In this document: one piece after another, positions 26,027 through 34,768 of the stretch | How the letters are laid out: every line of letters begins with the position of its first letter | Position numbering within the stretch: position 1 is the first letter of the stretch | Source: Azospirillum sp. TSA2s | GTDB taxonomy: Bacteria > Pseudomonadota > Alphaproteobacteria > Azospirillales > Azospirillaceae | Direction of reading: 5' to 3' | NCBI RefSeq assembly: GCF_004923315.1 | Contig: NZ_CP039650.1 | Coordinates: forward strand, 310,001-374,000 | Length of the DNA: 64,000 bases | The notes under the pieces: model-generated | Database searches by the model: none | Seen by the model: the letters and a program-made list of their open reading frames with translations, nothing else | What the model was told of the DNA's origin: nothing | Translations under genes and position numbers: made by a program

Positions 26027-27856
26027 ATGGCTCCTCCCGCACCCATCACGGCGCTCCAGGGCGTCACCGTCACCTTCGGCGGCCGGCCGCTGTTCGACGG
26101 CATCGACCTGTCCATCGGCCGCGGCGACCGCGCCTGTCTGGTCGGGCGCAACGGGTCGGGCAAGTCGACGCTGATGAAGGTGCTGGCCGGGATGATCCAC
26201 CCCGATGGCGGCACCGTCTTCGTGCAGCCGGGCGCCCGCCTCGCCTACCTGCCGCAGGAGCCGGACTTCACCGGCTGCGCCACCGTCCACGACTATGTCG
26301 TGCAGGGTCTTCCCGCCGACGAGCAGGACGAGGCGCACCGCGTCGATGCGGTGCTCGACCGCTTGCAGGTGGACGGCAATCGCGATCCCCGCACCCTGTC
26401 GGGCGGCGAATCGCGCCGGACGGCGCTGGCCCGCACGCTGGTCGGCAATCCCGACGTCATGCTGCTGGATGAGCCGACCAACCACCTCGACCTCCCCACC
26501 ATCGAGTGGCTGGAGGAGGAGTTGCTGGCCTTCCGCGGCGGTCTGCTGCTGATCAGCCACGACCGCGCCTTCCTGAACCGGCTGGCCAAGCGGACGCTGT
26601 GGCTCGACCGCGGCACGGTGCGCGCGACCGACCGAGGCTTCGCCGAGTTCGAGACCTGGCAGGCCGAGGTGTTCGAGGCGGAGGAGGCCGCGGCCCACAA
26701 GCTGGACCGCAAGATCGAAAGCGAGATGAAGTGGCTGCGCGAGGGCATCTCCGCCCGGCGCACCCGCAACATGGGTCGCGTCCGCAACCTGCTGGACCTG
26801 CGCGCCGGGCGCGCGGAGCAGATCAAAGGCGGGCAGCAGGCCAAGCTCGCCATCGCGGAAGCCGAGCGCGGCGGCCGGCTGGTGATCGAGGCGACCGGCA
26901 TCTCCAAGGGCTTCGACACGCCCGAGGGCCGCAAGACCATCGTCAAGAACTTCTCCACCCGCATCCTGCGCGGCGACCGGGTGGGGCTGATCGGGCCGAA
27001 CGGCGCCGGCAAATCGACCCTGCTGAAGATGCTGACCGGCCAGCTCGAGCCCGACGAGGGCACGGTGAAGCTGGGCACCAGCCTCGACACCGCCTATTTC
27101 GACCAGCGACGTGAGGGGCTGGACCCGGAGGACACCATCCGCAAGGTGCTGTGTCCCTTCGGCGGCGACGCGGTGATGGTCAACGGCGTGTCGCGTCATG
27201 TCGCCGGCTATATCAAGGATTTCCTGTTCGACACCCGGCAGTTGGACAGCCCGGTCAAGGCGTTGTCCGGCGGCGAGCGCAACCGGCTGCTGCTGGCCCG
27301 GCTGTTCGCCAAGCCCAGCAACATGATGATCCTCGACGAGCCGACCAACGACCTCGACATGGACACGCTGGACCTGCTGGAGGACGTGCTGGGCGACTAT
27401 CAGGGCACGCTGCTGCTGGTCAGCCACGACCGTGACTTCCTCGACCGGCTGGTGACCGCCACCATCGCGCTGGAGGGCGACGGCACCGCCACCGAATATG
27501 CCGGCGGCTATTCCGACTATCTGGTGCAGCGCCCGGCCAAGGCGGCGACCACCGCGGCCGCCAAGCCCAAGCCGGCGGCCATGGCCCCGGCAGCAGCAGC
27601 CAAGCCGCGCGGCAAGCTGAGCTACAAGGATCAGCGCGAACTGGACGAACTGCCCGCCCGCATGGACGGGCTGGGCACCGAGATCGCCAAGCTGGAGAAG
27701 GCGCTGACCGACCCTGACCTGTTCAGCCGCGACCCCGCCAAGTTCCAGAAGACCAGCGAACAGCTGCACGCCAAGCAGGCTGCGCTCGCCGCGGCGGAGG
27801 AGCGCTGGCTGGAGTTGGAGGCGATGCGCGAGGAACTGGAAGGTGGGCGGGCATGA
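26027..27856 (+). CDS. uup: ABC-F ATPase of the Uup type
   Basis: A ~609-residue soluble protein with two ABC domains: GRNGSGKST / TLSGGESRR / LLDEPTNHLD in the first and GPNGAGKST / ALSGGERNR / ILDEPTNDLD in the second. A charged linker between them (EAEEAAAHKLDRKIESEMKWL...) is the P-site tRNA interaction motif region. After an Ala/Lys/Pro linker a C-terminal coiled coil (residues ~535-605) marks the Uup subgroup, which acts on ribosomes and affects transposon excision and DNA intermediates. There are no membrane segments. ATG 26027 starts the conserved region; an in-frame ATG at 25973 has a GGAGG placed very close. The stop overlaps the next start. Confidence 0.93.
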   Translation: MAPPAPITALQGVTVTFGGRPLFDGIDLSIGRGDRACLVGRNGSGKSTLMKVLAGMIHPDGGTVFVQPGARLAYLPQEPDFTGCATVHDYVVQGLPADEQDEAHRVDAVLDRLQVDGNRDPRTLSGGESRRTALARTLVGNPDVMLLDEPTNHLDLPTIEWLEEELLAFRGGLLLISHDRAFLNRLAKRTLWLDRGTVRATDRGFAEFETWQAEVFEAEEAAAHKLDRKIESEMKWLREGISARRTRNMGRVRNLLDLRAGRAEQIKGGQQAKLAIAEAERGGRLVIEATGISKGFDTPEGRKTIVKNFSTRILRGDRVGLIGPNGAGKSTLLKMLTGQLEPDEGTVKLGTSLDTAYFDQRREGLDPEDTIRKVLCPFGGDAVMVNGVSRHVAGYIKDFLFDTRQLDSPVKALSGGERNRLLLARLFAKPSNMMILDEPTNDLDMDTLDLLEDVLGDYQGTLLLVSHDRDFLDRLVTATIALEGDGTATEYAGGYSDYLVQRPAKAATTAAAKPKPAAMAPAAAAKPRGKLSYKDQRELDELPARMDGLGTEIAKLEKALTDPDLFSRDPAKFQKTSEQLHAKQAALAAAEERWLELEAMREELEGGRA

Positions 27857-28731
27857 CATTCGCCCACACGCTCCAGGCGCTGGTGGTGATGGCGCTTTGG
27901 GGGCTGAACTTCGTCGTCGCGAAATGGGCGCTGGCCGAATTTCCGCCGCTGTTCGTGATGTTCCTGCGCTTCGCCCTGGTGGCGGTGCTGATCATCCCCT
28001 TCTTCCGCGTGCCGCGTGACAAGCTGTGGAAGATCGCGCTGTTGTCGGTGACGTTGGGCAGCATCCATTTCCCGATGATGTTCAGCGGGCTCAACGGGAT
28101 CGACGCCGCCACCGCGTCGCTGGCGGCACAGGTGCAGGTGCCCTTCTCCTCCCTGCTTGCGGCGCTGGTGTTCAAGGACAAGCTGGGCTGGCGCCGCGGC
28201 ATCGGCATGGCCGCCGCCTTCGCCGGCGTGGCGGTGATCGCGGGCGAGCCACGGCTGGGCGAATCGCTCTATTCGCTGCTGCTGATCCTGGCGGCAAGCT
28301 TCGCCTTCGCGGTGGCGAGCGTGCAGATGAAGCTGATCGGGTCGGTGAACGGCTTCGCCGTCAACGGCTGGATGGCGCTGTTCGCCATGCCGCAATTGCT
28401 GGTCCTATCGCTGCTGATGGAGCATGGGCAGATGGCGGCACTGGCGAACTCGACCTGGGTCGGCTGGGCATCCATCGCCTATATGGCCGTCGCCGTCACC
28501 ATCATCGCCTATGGGCTGTGGTATCCCTTGCTGGGACGCTATTCCGTCAACCAGACCATGCCCTATCTGCTGACCGTGCCGGTCTTCGGCGTCGCCAGTG
28601 GCGTGCTGCTGATGGGCGACCCGGTGACGATCAACCTCGCCATCGGCGGGCTGCTGACCATCGGCGGAGTCGCGGTGATCGTTCGGCGCGGGCCGAAGGC
28701 GGTCAACCAGACGGTCACCAATCCAACCTGA
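27853..28731 (+). CDS. EamA/DMT-superfamily transporter
   Basis: A 292-residue inner-membrane protein with ten predicted helices formed by two EamA repeats (WGLNFVVAKWAL in the first; YMAVAVTIIAYGLWYPLLGRYSV and LLTVPVFGVASGVLLMGD in the second). The helix-four block SLAAQVQVPFSSLLAALVFKDKLGWRRGIGMAAAFAGVAVI is diagnostic. Members export amino acids or other metabolites; the substrate is not evident. It is translationally coupled to the ABC-F gene by a 4-bp overlap. Confidence 0.92.
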   Translation: MTFAHTLQALVVMALWGLNFVVAKWALAEFPPLFVMFLRFALVAVLIIPFFRVPRDKLWKIALLSVTLGSIHFPMMFSGLNGIDAATASLAAQVQVPFSSLLAALVFKDKLGWRRGIGMAAAFAGVAVIAGEPRLGESLYSLLLILAASFAFAVASVQMKLIGSVNGFAVNGWMALFAMPQLLVLSLLMEHGQMAALANSTWVGWASIAYMAVAVTIIAYGLWYPLLGRYSVNQTMPYLLTVPVFGVASGVLLMGDPVTINLAIGGLLTIGGVAVIVRRGPKAVNQTVTNPT

Positions 28732-28759
28732 TCCGGCCTGACCTGATTAAGATGCCGAC

Positions 28760-29452
28760 ATGAGCAGCTTCCGCCGGATCGACCGCCCCTCCCCCAACCA
28801 CGGCCCGCGGGCCGATGGTTCACGGGTGGAGTTGCTGATCCTGCACTATACCGGCATGCCCACCGCCGCCCATGCGCTGGAGCGGCTGTGCGACCCGGCG
28901 GCCCAGGTCAGCGCCCATTACACGGTGGACGAGGACGGCACCATCTACACCCACGTTCCGGAGGACCGGCGCGCCTGGCATGCCGGTCGGTCGGGCTGGC
29001 GTGGCGCCGGCGACGTCAACAGCCGCTCCATCGGCGTCGAGATCGTCAATCCGGGCCACGAGTTCGGCTATCGCCCCTTTCCGCCGGCGCAGATGGCAGC
29101 GGTGGCCGAGCTATGCCAGGGCATCGTGAAGCGCCACGGGATCGCCCCCGCCGACGTCCTGGGCCACAGCGACGTGGCGCCCGCCCGCAAGGAGGATCCG
29201 GGCGAGTTGTTCGACTGGCCGGGCCTCGCCACCCAGGGAATCGGGATTTGGCCCACGCCGTCCCAGGCCGACGACGGCCCCTTCACCGATGCGGAGGTCG
29301 CCGCCCTGCTGGGACGCTATGGGTACGACCCGGCCGAACCGCAGGCTCTGCTGGCCTTCCAGCGCCATTTCCATCCCGAATGCCTGACCGGCGTCCCGAA
29401 TGCCGAAACGGTGCGACGCCTGCGCGCACTGCTGCGGGTGACCGGACGGTAA
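28760..29452 (+). CDS. N-acetylmuramoyl-L-alanine amidase, AmiD/AmpD type
   Basis: A 230-residue amidase_2 protein. Likely zinc ligands are the His of LILHYTG, the His of LGHSDVAP and the Asp of RKEDPG; the catalytic environment IGVEIVNPG is conserved. A C-terminal peptidoglycan-binding-like helical segment (about 170-225) begins FTDAEVAALLGRYGYDP, a layout seen in AmiD. No signal peptide is apparent, so a cytoplasmic AmpD-like recycling role (cleaving anhydro-MurNAc-peptides) is likely; AmiD proteins are lipoproteins. It sits immediately before rnpB. Confidence 0.9.
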   Translation: MSSFRRIDRPSPNHGPRADGSRVELLILHYTGMPTAAHALERLCDPAAQVSAHYTVDEDGTIYTHVPEDRRAWHAGRSGWRGAGDVNSRSIGVEIVNPGHEFGYRPFPPAQMAAVAELCQGIVKRHGIAPADVLGHSDVAPARKEDPGELFDWPGLATQGIGIWPTPSQADDGPFTDAEVAALLGRYGYDPAEPQALLAFQRHFHPECLTGVPNAETVRRLRALLRVTGR

Positions 29453-29510
29453 GGACTTGAACCGACGATTTGGGATTTGCCCCCACGGCCGCTTCCCTAT
29501 ATGAACGACC

Positions 29511-29914
<404 letters not shown>

Positions 29915-29930
29915 TTTTCCCATACCCTTT

Positions 29931-30238
29931 GCCCAATCCATCCCATTTCGGCGTCGCCGGTTGGGCGCATGATCCCATGGCGCCCCATGGTGGCACCCGT
30001 TTGCCCCCGCCCCGCCCGTTCGGATGGTCCGGCCTGGGACGGCATGGGCGGCCGTCCGCGTCATCCACAGGGCGGACTCCCCTTCTCCCCACGCTCCCCT
30101 CGCAGTTCGCCGGGCTTTTCCGCGGCCATCCCCAGGATGTGCACGGCCCCATCCACATTTTCCCCAGACTAATCCACAGCCGGTGGATAACTGTGGGGCG
30201 AATTCCCATGCCATCCCATGCCGGACCCGCCTTTCCCA
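29931..30238. promoter_or_regulatory. Scattered TGGGN boxes in 10-bp register
   Basis: Beyond the main mraZ operator, this gene-free region contains further TGGGN boxes spaced exactly 10 bp: on the minus strand at 29931/29941, 29973/29983 and 30204/30214 (with another at 30234), and on the plus strand at 30035/30045. They match the repeat geometry of MraZ sites and may extend MraZ binding upstream of the promoter. Confidence 0.4.
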
Positions 30239-30356
30239 CCCAAGGTCCTATGCCGTCCGAGGGGGTCGATTCGGCCGGATGACAAACCATGGATTGATCA
30301 CATTTTCTTAAAACTTTGGAACGTTCGACGAACGCGTGTGGATAACTTTATCCACA
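30061..30356. promoter_or_regulatory. DnaA-box cluster upstream of mraZ
   Basis: Two perfect DnaA boxes face each other in TGTGGATAACTTTATCCACA (30337-30356). Further near-matches to TTATCCACA are at 30061 (8/9), 30149 (7/9), 30170 (8/9) and, on the minus strand, 30182 (8/9). The DNA just left of the perfect pair (30290-30325) is AT-rich (CATTTTCTTAAAACTTTGG). No gene lies in 29915-30634. The cluster may couple dcw expression to DnaA, or be part of a replication origin. Confidence 0.6.
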
Positions 30357-30472
30357 TCGTGGGAGTCCAGCGAAATACTGCGAAGATTCTGAAAATTCGT
30401 ACACCAACTTGCCTGGAAGCCACAGCCTGACCCAAAAGTCTTGACACCCCCGTCTGAATACTCGGGGGGCCG

Positions 30473-30512
30473 TTGACGCCCATGCCGTCCCATGCTATCC
30501 CAAGAATGCCCA
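30473..30512 (+). promoter_or_regulatory. mraZ promoter covered by a four-box MraZ operator
   Basis: TTGACG (30473-30478), a 17-nt spacer and TATCCC (30496-30501) form a sigma-70-type promoter. Over it lie four TGGGN boxes on the minus strand, at 30478-30482, 30488-30492, 30498-30502 and 30508-30512, each separated by 5 nt. TGGGN repeats with 5-nt spacers are the known E. coli MraZ target, and mraZ begins 120 bp downstream, so autorepression is expected. A second TTGACA at 30441 lacks a -10 partner. Confidence 0.7.
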
Positions 30513-30634
30513 TTTAAGGGGGGCTCCTACCCATTTTGGTTAACACCGGGGGGGCGGGGGCTGAATGGGCCAAGCGGGGCTAGCGCGGGGCACCCGACCG
30601 CGCATGGGGGATAGCAGGGGGGACCACCGGGCCT

Positions 30635-31132
30635 ATGGCCGTTTTCCTGTCCACATACGTCAACAAAGTTGACAGGAAAGGGCGTGTGTCCATCCCGGCA
30701 CAGTTCAGGCAGTCGCTTGCCAAGACGTCGGCTCCCAGCACCGTCTACCTCTGGCCTTCGCTGAACCACCAGGCGCTGGAAGGCGCCGACCAGGACTATC
30801 TCGACGTCCTCTCCGAGAGCCTCGAATCCCCTGACCTCGATGCCGACGAGCGCGACATGATCGAGACCTTCATCTTCGGAAAGCTGATCCCCGTCTCCTC
30901 CGACGCCGAAGGCCGCATCGTCCTGCCCAAGGAGCTGGCGGAGTTCGCCGGCATCACCGAGGAGGCCGCCTTCATCGGCCGCCGCAAGACCTTCCAGATC
31001 TGGGAACCCGACGCGCTGAAGGCCCACGAGGCCGCGCTTCGCGAGCAGGTCGTGCGCAAGGACATCTCGCTCAGCCAGATCGTCGCCAAGGCCTCCCGCG
31101 GCGCCGCCAGCCGGAGCGGGGAGGGCGCATGA
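30635..31132 (+). CDS. mraZ: Transcriptional regulator MraZ
   Basis: A 165-residue MraZ with two AbrB-like SpoVT halves: VNKVDRKGRVSIPAQFR (about 9-25) and ISSDAEGRIVLPKEL-type repeat (about 88-105, PVSSDAEGRIVLPKELAEFAG). It forms a ring-shaped oligomer that binds TGGGN arrays and represses the dcw cluster; a four-box array sits on its own promoter. It is the first gene of the division and wall cluster and overlaps rsmH by 4 bp. The C-terminal tail is slightly longer than in E. coli. Confidence 0.96.
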   Translation: MAVFLSTYVNKVDRKGRVSIPAQFRQSLAKTSAPSTVYLWPSLNHQALEGADQDYLDVLSESLESPDLDADERDMIETFIFGKLIPVSSDAEGRIVLPKELAEFAGITEEAAFIGRRKTFQIWEPDALKAHEAALREQVVRKDISLSQIVAKASRGAASRSGEGA

Positions 31133-32106
31133 TGACCGACACCCGCATCCATATTCCCGTCCTGCTGGACGAGGTGATCGCCGCGCTTTCCCCGCGCGAC
31201 GGTGGTCTCTATGTCGACGGCACCTTCGGCGCCGGCGGCTACAGCCGCGCCCTGCTGCGGTCGGCCTCCTGCCGCGTGATCGGCATCGACCGCGACCCCG
31301 CGGCGATCGAGCGCGGCCGTGCCCTGGCCCAGGAATTCCCCGGCCGGCTCGAGGTGATCGAGGGCCGCTTCGGCGATATGGACACGCTGCTGGCGGACCA
31401 TGGCGTCGACAAGGTCGACGGCGTGGCGCTCGACGTCGGCGTCTCCTCCCCCCAGATCGACGAGCCGGAGCGCGGGTTCTCCTTCCGCTTCGACGGCCCG
31501 CTCGACATGCGGATGGGACGGGATGGGCCGACCGCCGCCGACGTGGTCAACAGCGCCGACGAGGCGGAACTGGCCGACATCATCTATCACCTGGGTGAGG
31601 AACGGATGGCGCGCCGCGTCGCCCGCGCCATCGTCGCCGCCCGCCGCGAGGCGCCGATCGAGCGCACGGCGCGGCTGGCCGACATCATCCGCTCGGTGGT
31701 GCCGAAGGGAAAGGGCGACGGAATCGACCCGGCGACCCGGACCTTCCAGGCGCTGCGCATCCATGTGAACGACGAATTGGGCGAGTTGCGGCGCGGCCTG
31801 TCCGCCGCCGAGTCGCTGCTGGCGCCCGGCGGGCGACTGGCCGTCGTCTCCTTCCATTCGCTGGAGGACCGCGAGGTCAAGGCGTTCCTGCGGGAACGCT
31901 CCTCGCCGCCGCCCTCCCCGTCCCGCCATACGCCCGTGACCGCGGTCGCGGCGCATCATCCATCCTTCCGCCTGCTCTCCCGGAAACCCGTGGACCCGAG
32001 CGAGGCCGAAGCCCGCAACAACCCCCGCGCCCGGTCCGCCCGGCTGCGCGCGGCTGAACGTACCGAGGCGCCCGCGTTCCCGGCGCCCGGCAAGGAGGCA
32101 GCATGA
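31129..32106 (+). CDS. rsmH: 16S rRNA m4C1402 methyltransferase
   Basis: A 325-residue RsmH (MraW) that methylates N4 of C1402 in 16S rRNA. SAM-site segments are HIPVLLDEV, VDGTFGAGGYSRALL and GIDRDPAAI; ALDVGVSSPQIDEPERGFSFRFDGPLDMRM is the hallmark block, and the C-terminal domain ends with VDPSEAEARNNPRARSARLRAAER. Two adjacent ATGs offer starts (31129 or 31132); the first overlaps the mraZ stop. The last 4 bp overlap ftsL. Confidence 0.97.
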   Translation: MMTDTRIHIPVLLDEVIAALSPRDGGLYVDGTFGAGGYSRALLRSASCRVIGIDRDPAAIERGRALAQEFPGRLEVIEGRFGDMDTLLADHGVDKVDGVALDVGVSSPQIDEPERGFSFRFDGPLDMRMGRDGPTAADVVNSADEAELADIIYHLGEERMARRVARAIVAARREAPIERTARLADIIRSVVPKGKGDGIDPATRTFQALRIHVNDELGELRRGLSAAESLLAPGGRLAVVSFHSLEDREVKAFLRERSSPPPSPSRHTPVTAVAAHHPSFRLLSRKPVDPSEAEARNNPRARSARLRAAERTEAPAFPAPGKEAA

Positions 32107-32900
32107 AAGGCAAGACCTGGCTGTTCTGGGGCGGCCTGATCGCGGCCGCCGGTGGCGTGCTGTTCCAGACCAGCTACGACGTCCAGGATCTTGAGGAGAA
32201 GCTCGCCGGGCTGAACCGCAAGATCATTCAGGAACAGGAGTCCATCCAGGTCCTGAAGGCCGAGTGGAGCTACCTGAACGACCCGACCAAGCTGGAACAG
32301 ATGGCGCAGGCCTATCTGGCGCTGCAGCCCAGCGAGCCGCGCCAGTACATGGCGATGGACATGATCCCCATGCGTCCGGGTGACGCTGTCCAGCCGCCTG
32401 CCCAGACCAACCCTGCCCCGCTGCCGCCGATGGTGCGCGCGCCCGGCACCGGCGCCCCGCAGGTCGCCGCCGCCCGCATCCCCGCCGCTCCCAACAACAA
32501 TGCCGCCGCCGGAATTGTTCCGGTCAGCCTGCCGGCCGGTGCGGCCCTGGCGAAGCCGCTGCCGATGGACAAGGCGCTGGAACGCGCGCCGGTCGTCGTG
32601 CCCGCCTCCCTGCCCTCCGCCGGCGGTCTGGCCGACCCGTCGCGCGGCGCGCGGATCAAGCCCGCCGCCCTGGTGCCCGGCTCCGCCCGCGCGCCGGCGG
32701 AGAAGGCGCCCGACCGCGCCGCCGGCAAGCTTGCGCCCAACGCGCCGACCGCGCGTCCGACCGAACTGGCGGCCCGCCCGACTCCGCCGGCACCGGCTGC
32801 GGCGCCTAAGGCTGCCGCTGCTGCGGCCCAGCAGCCCTACCAGCCCAAGCCGACCGACAGCCTCGGGCTGCTCGTTGCGCGCCTGGGGGCCAATCGATGA
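32103..32900 (+). CDS. ftsL: FtsL-like division protein with long Ala/Pro-rich tail
   Basis: A 265-residue protein in the FtsL position. One membrane helix (about 5-22), then a periplasmic coiled-coil (about 27-55, VQDLEEKLAGLNRKIIQEQESIQVLKAEWSYL with a leucine heptad) ending in the FtsL-typical LNDPTKLEQMAQAYLALQP. This core is the normal ~85-residue FtsL that binds FtsB/FtsQ and activates FtsWI. It is followed by about 170 residues rich in Ala and Pro with basic residues, predicted disordered and probably periplasmic. The tail is unusual in length. Both ends overlap neighbours by 4 bp. Confidence 0.88.
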   Translation: MKGKTWLFWGGLIAAAGGVLFQTSYDVQDLEEKLAGLNRKIIQEQESIQVLKAEWSYLNDPTKLEQMAQAYLALQPSEPRQYMAMDMIPMRPGDAVQPPAQTNPAPLPPMVRAPGTGAPQVAAARIPAAPNNNAAAGIVPVSLPAGAALAKPLPMDKALERAPVVVPASLPSAGGLADPSRGARIKPAALVPGSARAPAEKAPDRAAGKLAPNAPTARPTELAARPTPPAPAAAPKAAAAAAQQPYQPKPTDSLGLLVARLGANR

Positions 32901-34768
32901 ACGGTCACGACCACGGCGGCCCGGCCGGCTACGGCCAGCCCGGCGCCAGCACTGGCAGCACCTATGTGCCGCCGCCGGCGCCCTCGCCCTTTCCCCCGTC
33001 GCCCCAGCAGCAGTCCGCCAAGCCGCGGACCTCGCTGGCGGTTGCGCTGGAACAGAGCCGTTACCGCCTGATGGTGACGGCTGCCGTGGTCACGACCGTC
33101 TTCACCGCGATCAGCGTCAAGCTGGCGATGGCCACCCTGTTCGCGGGCGGCGGCGAACCGCGCCAGCATGTGGCGCTGGAACTGGACAACACCACCACCA
33201 ACCGCGCCGACATCCTCGACCGCAACGGCAACCTGCTGGCGACCTCGCTGGTCACCCAGTCGCTCTACGCCGACCCCAAGCTGGTGTCGCGCCCGGAAGA
33301 GGCCGCGCAGAAGCTGGTCAGCGTCCTGCCGGAGCTTGATTACAAGGATGTCCTGGGCAAGCTGGTCGGCGACCGCCGATTCGTCTGGCTGAAGCGCAAC
33401 CTGACGCCGAAGCAGCAGGCCGCCGTCCATCGGCTGGGCATTCCCGGCATCGCGTTCGAGCGGGAGGAGCGCCGCTTCTACCCCGCCGGCCCGCTGACCT
33501 CCCACGTCGTCGGCTTCACCGGCATCGACAACAACGGCCTTGCCGGCATGGAGCAGGGCTTCAACAAGCGGCTGACCGAGGATCCGGGAACGCCGCTGCA
33601 GCTCTCCATCGACCTGCGGTTGCAGCATGTCCTGAAGAAGGAGCTGGCCGCCACGGTGCAGGAGTTCAGCGCCATCGGTGCCGCCGGCATCGTCTTCGAC
33701 GTGCGCAACGGCGAAGTGCTGGCGATGGTGTCGCTGCCCGATTTCGACCCGCAGGACCCGACCGGCCTGAACCCCGACACGCTGTTCAACCGGGCGACGC
33801 TCGGCGTGTACGAGATGGGCTCGACCTTCAAGATTTTCAACTCCGCGTTGGCCTTCGACAGCGGCAAGATCCGGGTGTCGGACATGTTCGACGCAGCCCA
33901 CCCGATCAAGATCGGCCGCTTTACCATCAACGACTACCATAACCTGCACCGCGCCCTGACGGTGGCGGAAGTGTTCCAGCACTCCTCCAACCTCGGCTCC
34001 GTGCGCATGGTGCAGCAGGTGGGCGTGGCGGCGCAGAAGGCCTTCATGACCAAGATGGGCTTCACCAAGCCCACCGGTCTGGAGCTGCCGGAAAGCGGCT
34101 GGCCGCTGGTGCCGAATCCGTGGCGCGAGGTCAACAGCTACACCATCTCCTTCGGCCATGGCATCTCGGTCAGCCCGATGCACACGGTGGCCGCCGCCGC
34201 GTCCGTCATCAACGGTGGTCTCTTCCACAAGCCGACGCTGCTGAAGCGCAAGGCGGCCGACGAGATCCCGACCGAACAGGTGGTGTCGCGTCAGACCTCC
34301 GACATGATGAGGCGCATGTTCCGCTTCGTGGTGACCGAGGGCACCGGCAAGTCGGCGGAAGTCAAGGGCTATGTCGTCGGTGGAAAAACCGGCACTGCCG
34401 ACAAGCAGAAGGGGCGGCATTACCAGAAGAACTCGCGCATGTCGTCGTTCCTGGGCGCCTTCCCGATGAACGATCCGCGCTACATCGTCTATGTGCTGGT
34501 GGACGAGCCCAAGGCCACGGCCAAGACCTACGGCTACGCCACCGGCGGCTGGGTCGCCGCCCCGGCGGTGGGCCGCATCGTCAAGCAGATCGGCCCGTTG
34601 CTAAACACGCCGATGGTGGACGAGAACGCGCCGGAAATCCTGAACTCCACCTACCTGAACGCCGCCGGTTCCACCAACTGGCAGCAGACCATGCCCTCCG
34701 TCACCGCCCCACCCCCGTCGAAGGGAAGCACCGTTGCGTCTTTCCCAACTCAGACCAAACCGCGCTGA
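32897..34768 (+). CDS. ftsI: Septal peptidoglycan transpeptidase FtsI (PBP3)
   Basis: A 623-residue class B PBP that cross-links septal peptidoglycan with FtsW. A ~50-residue Gly/Pro/Ser-rich cytoplasmic tail precedes the single membrane helix (about 57-78). The pedestal domain starts NRADILDRNGNLLATSL. Catalytic motifs are STFK (S309, K312), SSN (363-365) and KTG (from K497). The terminal ~25 residues are Pro/Thr-rich. It overlaps ftsL by 4 bp and murE by 35 bp. Confidence 0.97.
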   Translation: MNGHDHGGPAGYGQPGASTGSTYVPPPAPSPFPPSPQQQSAKPRTSLAVALEQSRYRLMVTAAVVTTVFTAISVKLAMATLFAGGGEPRQHVALELDNTTTNRADILDRNGNLLATSLVTQSLYADPKLVSRPEEAAQKLVSVLPELDYKDVLGKLVGDRRFVWLKRNLTPKQQAAVHRLGIPGIAFEREERRFYPAGPLTSHVVGFTGIDNNGLAGMEQGFNKRLTEDPGTPLQLSIDLRLQHVLKKELAATVQEFSAIGAAGIVFDVRNGEVLAMVSLPDFDPQDPTGLNPDTLFNRATLGVYEMGSTFKIFNSALAFDSGKIRVSDMFDAAHPIKIGRFTINDYHNLHRALTVAEVFQHSSNLGSVRMVQQVGVAAQKAFMTKMGFTKPTGLELPESGWPLVPNPWREVNSYTISFGHGISVSPMHTVAAAASVINGGLFHKPTLLKRKAADEIPTEQVVSRQTSDMMRRMFRFVVTEGTGKSAEVKGYVVGGKTGTADKQKGRHYQKNSRMSSFLGAFPMNDPRYIVYVLVDEPKATAKTYGYATGGWVAAPAVGRIVKQIGPLLNTPMVDENAPEILNSTYLNAAGSTNWQQTMPSVTAPPPSKGSTVASFPTQTKPR

